From Dehalococcoidales bacterium (GTDB taxonomy: Bacteria; Chloroflexota; Dehalococcoidia; Dehalococcoidales; UBA5760), in the NCBI GenBank assembly GCA_028717305.1, contig JAQUOC010000061.1, forward strand, positions 1 to 8,120: a stretch of DNA of 8,120 nt, in the 5' to 3' direction. The position numbers and the translations under genes are program-made. Every line of letters starts with the position of its first letter. Positions within the stretch are counted from its first letter, which is position 1. This document shows, piece after piece, positions 6,216 to 8,120 of this stretch. The notes below the pieces were generated by a model. That model worked only from the letters and a program-made list of their open reading frames with translations, did no database searches and had not been told where the DNA came from.

Positions 6216-6305
6216 ATGAAAGCGCTCATTATCCTGAATGGTAACCCGTATGACGGCACAGATGTAACCTGGAACGCACTCATGTTTGCAGTTGGCACTA
6301 GATGA
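6216..6305 (+). pseudogene. N-terminal remnant of a DsrE-like small protein
   Basis: An ATG with a strong site CGGAGG (6205-6210) 5 nt upstream opens a frame that begins MKALIILNGNPYDGTD and VTWNAL, typical of DsrE-family proteins (soluble alpha/beta sulfur-handling proteins of about 110-130 residues). After residue 22 or so the resemblance stops, and the frame ends at TGA 6303-6305 after 29 codons. The rest of the gene is missing and the DNA passes directly into an oxidoreductase gene in another frame. The family call rests on a short segment, so it is moderate. An overlapping ATG at 6212 is in another frame and yields nothing recognisable. Confidence 0.6.
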
Positions 6306-7095
6306 GGAGTTTTGCCAGGAAGCAGAAGACATTCTGCGAGAAAGGAAGATTAACGTTCTTACTAATAAGAAGGTTGAGGCGATAATAGGTAATCATAAGG
6401 TCAGTGGAGTACGACTATCGGATGGAGAGGAGTTAAAGGCTGATTTGGTGATTATCGGGGTTGGGGCAGTCCCAAATGTTGAATTGGCAGAAAGAGCAGG
6501 ATTGAAAATAGGGCTCACTAAGGCTATATCAGTCGACCGTCATATGCGTACTATTAATGACAATAATATTTTTGCATGTGGCGACTGCGCGGAAAAAACC
6601 TCGTTTTTCAGCGGTAGATTAAGCCGTCTGATGCTAGCATCTATCGCTACCGCTGAGGCCAGAATATCTGGGGCTAATCTCTACGGCACATGCTACTCCA
6701 ACCCTGGAGCGATCGGGGTCTTCTGCACAAAAGTAGGTGAAAGAGCGCTCGGTTGTGCTGGCCTTGGAGAGACCACAGCTAAAAGAGAGGGATTCAACGT
6801 AATATTAGGACAGGCAGTAGGGCTAGATAAACACCCTGGCAGTATGCCCGGTGCAGTCAGTACTAAGCTAAAGCTAGTGTTCTGTAAAGAAAAGGGCTTG
6901 CTTCTGGGTGGTAGTGCTTCAGGTGGTACAAGTATCGGAGAATTAATGAACGTAATTGCAGCTGGGATCCAGAGTTCGATAACTGCATATGATATCTCAC
7001 TTTTTCAAATGGGCACCCACCCTGCTCTTACAGCATCACCAATTGCATATCACCTAGTAAATGCTGCTGAAGAAGCTATCGCAGCTTTGAAGTAA
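6286..7095 (+). pseudogene. 5'-truncated FAD/NAD(P) pyridine-nucleotide-disulfide oxidoreductase
   Basis: The frame encodes the C-terminal ~268 residues of a CoA-disulfide reductase/NADH oxidase-like flavoprotein. Visible parts are the end of the NAD(P) domain (LALDEEFCQEAEDIL, then GVGAVPN at 58-64), the second FAD motif IFACGDCAE (95-103) and the full dimerisation domain to the stop. Family members have about 440-450 residues. The first ~175 are absent, including the FAD GxGxxG, the redox-active Cys region and the NAD GxGxxG, so the product could not bind its cofactors normally. The only candidate start, TTG at 6286, has no ribosome binding site and lies inside the DsrE-like remnant, which is in a different frame. 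The body shows no internal stops, so the break is recent or an assembly error. It is read as a deletion fusion of two neighbouring genes. Confidence 0.75.
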
Positions 7096-7297
7096 CTTTA
7101 TCCTGAGTATGCATGCGTAGCTATCACACTGTACTCCTTGAGATACCACCATACGGTAGTTAGAAGCAGACTCTAGAAAAGACTGAGCTTAGAAATTTTT
7201 ACTTGTCTCTTTCAGAGTGCACCTAGATAGCTTAGAGACCTATTAATTATTGAAGCAGATAGAGTGAGACGCAAGGGATTATGGTTAGCTGTTTTGC

Positions 7298-7696
7298 ATG
7301 AGTGAGCTTGATATGCAAAGCCTGATAGAAGAATTCATGGCCCAGAAGAGTTTTGCCGTAATCGGGGCCAGTGACAACACTTGTAAGTACGGCTATAAGA
7401 TATTCCAGAGCTTAAAAAGTCGTGGCTACAAGGTATACCCGATCAATCCTAGGCTTAGAGAAATAGAAGGCACACGATGCTATTCGAAGCTTGCCTGTAT
7501 ACCAGCGCAGGTTGATGTGGTCGATTTCGTTGTGCCTCCGTCCGTAACCGAGGCGGTTCTTAAGGAATGTGAAGACTTGGGAATTACTCGCGTATGGCTT
7601 CAACCCGGCTCTGAGAGTAAAGCAGCCATAGATTTCTGCCATCGGCGTAACATTAAGGTATTATACAACCTCTGTGTGATCATAGATGGCGCATAA
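7298..7696 (+). CDS. CoA-binding domain protein (YccU-like)
   Basis: A 132-residue cytoplasmic protein that is a single Rossmann-type CoA-binding domain, as in YccU and in the N-terminal part of succinyl-CoA synthetase alpha. The glycine motif is VIGASDN (21-27), followed by KYGYKIFQSLKSRGYKVYPINP (30-51), VDFVVPP (75-81), VWLQPGSES (99-107) and the conserved Cys126 region YNLCVI. Length is normal for the family. The ATG at 7298 has no good Shine-Dalgarno site; the nearest purine run (AAGGGA, 7273-7278) is 19 nt away. The ATG at 7313 would remove five residues and is also weak. It probably binds CoA or an acyl-CoA; its role is unsettled. It may have belonged with the broken CoA-disulfide-reductase-like gene 202 nt upstream, which would give a CoA redox theme, but this is inference. 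Confidence 0.9.
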   Translation: MSELDMQSLIEEFMAQKSFAVIGASDNTCKYGYKIFQSLKSRGYKVYPINPRLREIEGTRCYSKLACIPAQVDVVDFVVPPSVTEAVLKECEDLGITRVWLQPGSESKAAIDFCHRRNIKVLYNLCVIIDGA

Positions 7697-7974
7697 CATC
7701 CCTAGTTCCAACTATTTTGAGTTATACTTTTAGATACATGAGAACGCAAATGCACGATTACTTCACTTACGCTTATATTGTTACCTAACCTGGCTTTCTT
7801 GATTTCCTGATCAAAGTGTATCCTCTAAAGCCAAATAATGTCATGTGCACCCCAGTCTTCAGGTTACAAACCGACTCACCAGCCCAAATTAGAGCCATTT
7901 AGCACTTTCCTTTTAGAAAAGCACATTATGTTGCTAATCTCAGTATCTGGGAAATGATACCCCCTCGCTTAACT

Positions 7975-7992
7975 AACCGAGATACCTTGGTT
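7975..7992. repeat. Small hairpin AACCGAG/CTTGGTT
   Basis: AACCGAG (7975-7981) can pair with CTTGGTT (7986-7992) around a 4-nt loop, with one G-U pair. No T-run follows on either side, so it is not a clear terminator for the CoA-binding gene 280 nt upstream. Confidence 0.3.
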
Positions 7993-8035
7993 GCACGAGT
8001 AAAACAGAGATAAAGTTGTAGTTAGACAACGCCAT

Positions 8036-8049
8036 ATGACGCAAATCAT
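8036..8049. promoter_or_regulatory. Possible second FNR-like site near the right edge
   Basis: ATGA-CGCAAA-TCAT matches the palindrome at 1009-1022 at 11 of 14 positions, including both 4-bp arms. A TTGAAA (8060-8065) lies downstream but without a good -10 at 17 nt. It may regulate a gene beyond the window, or be a chance match. Confidence 0.25.
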
Positions 8050-8120
8050 CACAAACGCATTGAAACATCTTTTTCTGAACTTGCTTATGGTTGTTCAGTC
8101 TTATAGAATAGAGCTGACAG

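Larger units (their letters stand above)
7697..8120. other. 424-base stretch without a convincing gene
   Basis: No recognisable protein, tRNA or rRNA is seen on either strand. The only translatable unit with a ribosome binding site is a 37-codon minus-strand frame (7785-7898, AAAGGAAAG upstream) of no known family. A short frame from ATG 8036 runs off the right edge without a ribosome binding site. Small inverted repeats occur at 7799-7814 (TTGAT/ATCAA, 6-nt spacer), 7975-7992, 8036-8049 and 8075-8098. Most of it looks like A+T-rich intergenic DNA. Confidence 0.5.

Noticed and set aside
7281..7301. Six-codon leader frame (MVSCFA) whose TGA overlaps the ATG of the CoA-binding gene
   Set aside because: The ATGA overlap suggests coupling, but the purine run AAGGGA is only 2 nt before its ATG, too close to act as a ribosome binding site.
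7799..7814. TTGAT-N6-ATCAA inverted repeat as an FNR box
   Set aside because: The spacer is 6 nt where FNR sites need 4, and no gene start is suitably placed.
8075..8098. CTGAAC/GTTCAG inverted repeat as a terminator or attachment site
   Set aside because: It is only 6 bp with a 12-nt loop, no T-run, and no integrase or tRNA nearby.
1..8120. CRISPR array, tRNA, rRNA or insertion sequence
   Set aside because: No regularly spaced repeats, cloverleaf-like segments, transposase frames or terminal inverted repeats were found on reading through.

Overview
The window looks like part of the chromosome of a strictly anaerobic bacterium. It has moderate GC (low to mid 40s by eye), bacterial Shine-Dalgarno sites, and genes for reductive nitrosative or redox stress defence. 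The gene content (Hcp, an eight-Cys zinc-ribbon protein, a membrane polyferredoxin, a DsrE-like remnant and a CoA-disulfide-reductase-like remnant) recalls anaerobic Chloroflexota (Dehalococcoidia) or clostridial/Desulfotomaculum-like lineages. That placement is an impression from protein style, not a search result. All recognisable genes read on the + strand.

Layout. Positions 1-182 hold no recognisable gene. A sigma70-type promoter (183-211) precedes a Crp/Fnr-family regulator (272-958, TTG start). The gap after it contains a hairpin (996-1033) whose loop is a perfect 14-bp FNR-like palindrome (1009-1022). The palindrome is centred about 41.5 bp before the start point predicted from an extended -10 element (1043-1051). 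It precedes a probable operon: an eight-cysteine zinc-ribbon protein (1087-1317), a NapH/CcoG-type membrane 4Fe-4S protein (1323-2114), a small cupin (2195-2506) and hydroxylamine reductase/hybrid cluster protein Hcp (2559-4211, all cluster ligands present). An ABC-2 exporter pair follows (4308-5255 and 5248-6003, overlapping by 8 bp).

Right part. A good promoter (6021-6049) and a leader of about 160 nt with GTGAT/ATCAC repeats lead into a broken locus. The first ~22 codons of a DsrE-like gene run out of frame into the C-terminal two thirds of a pyridine-nucleotide-disulfide oxidoreductase, which looks like an internal deletion joining two genes. A CoA-binding-domain protein (7298-7696) follows, and the last 424 bases carry no convincing gene.

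How it may work together (inference): the Crp/Fnr protein lacks both FNR iron-sulfur cysteines and the CRP cyclic-nucleotide Arg-Ser pair, but keeps an FNR-like recognition helix. It probably senses a nitrosative or redox cue and activates the hcp operon from the palindrome as a class II activator. Hcp would reduce NO or hydroxylamine in the cytoplasm. With no Hcr-type reductase gene visible, the membrane polyferredoxin is the obvious local candidate for electron supply.
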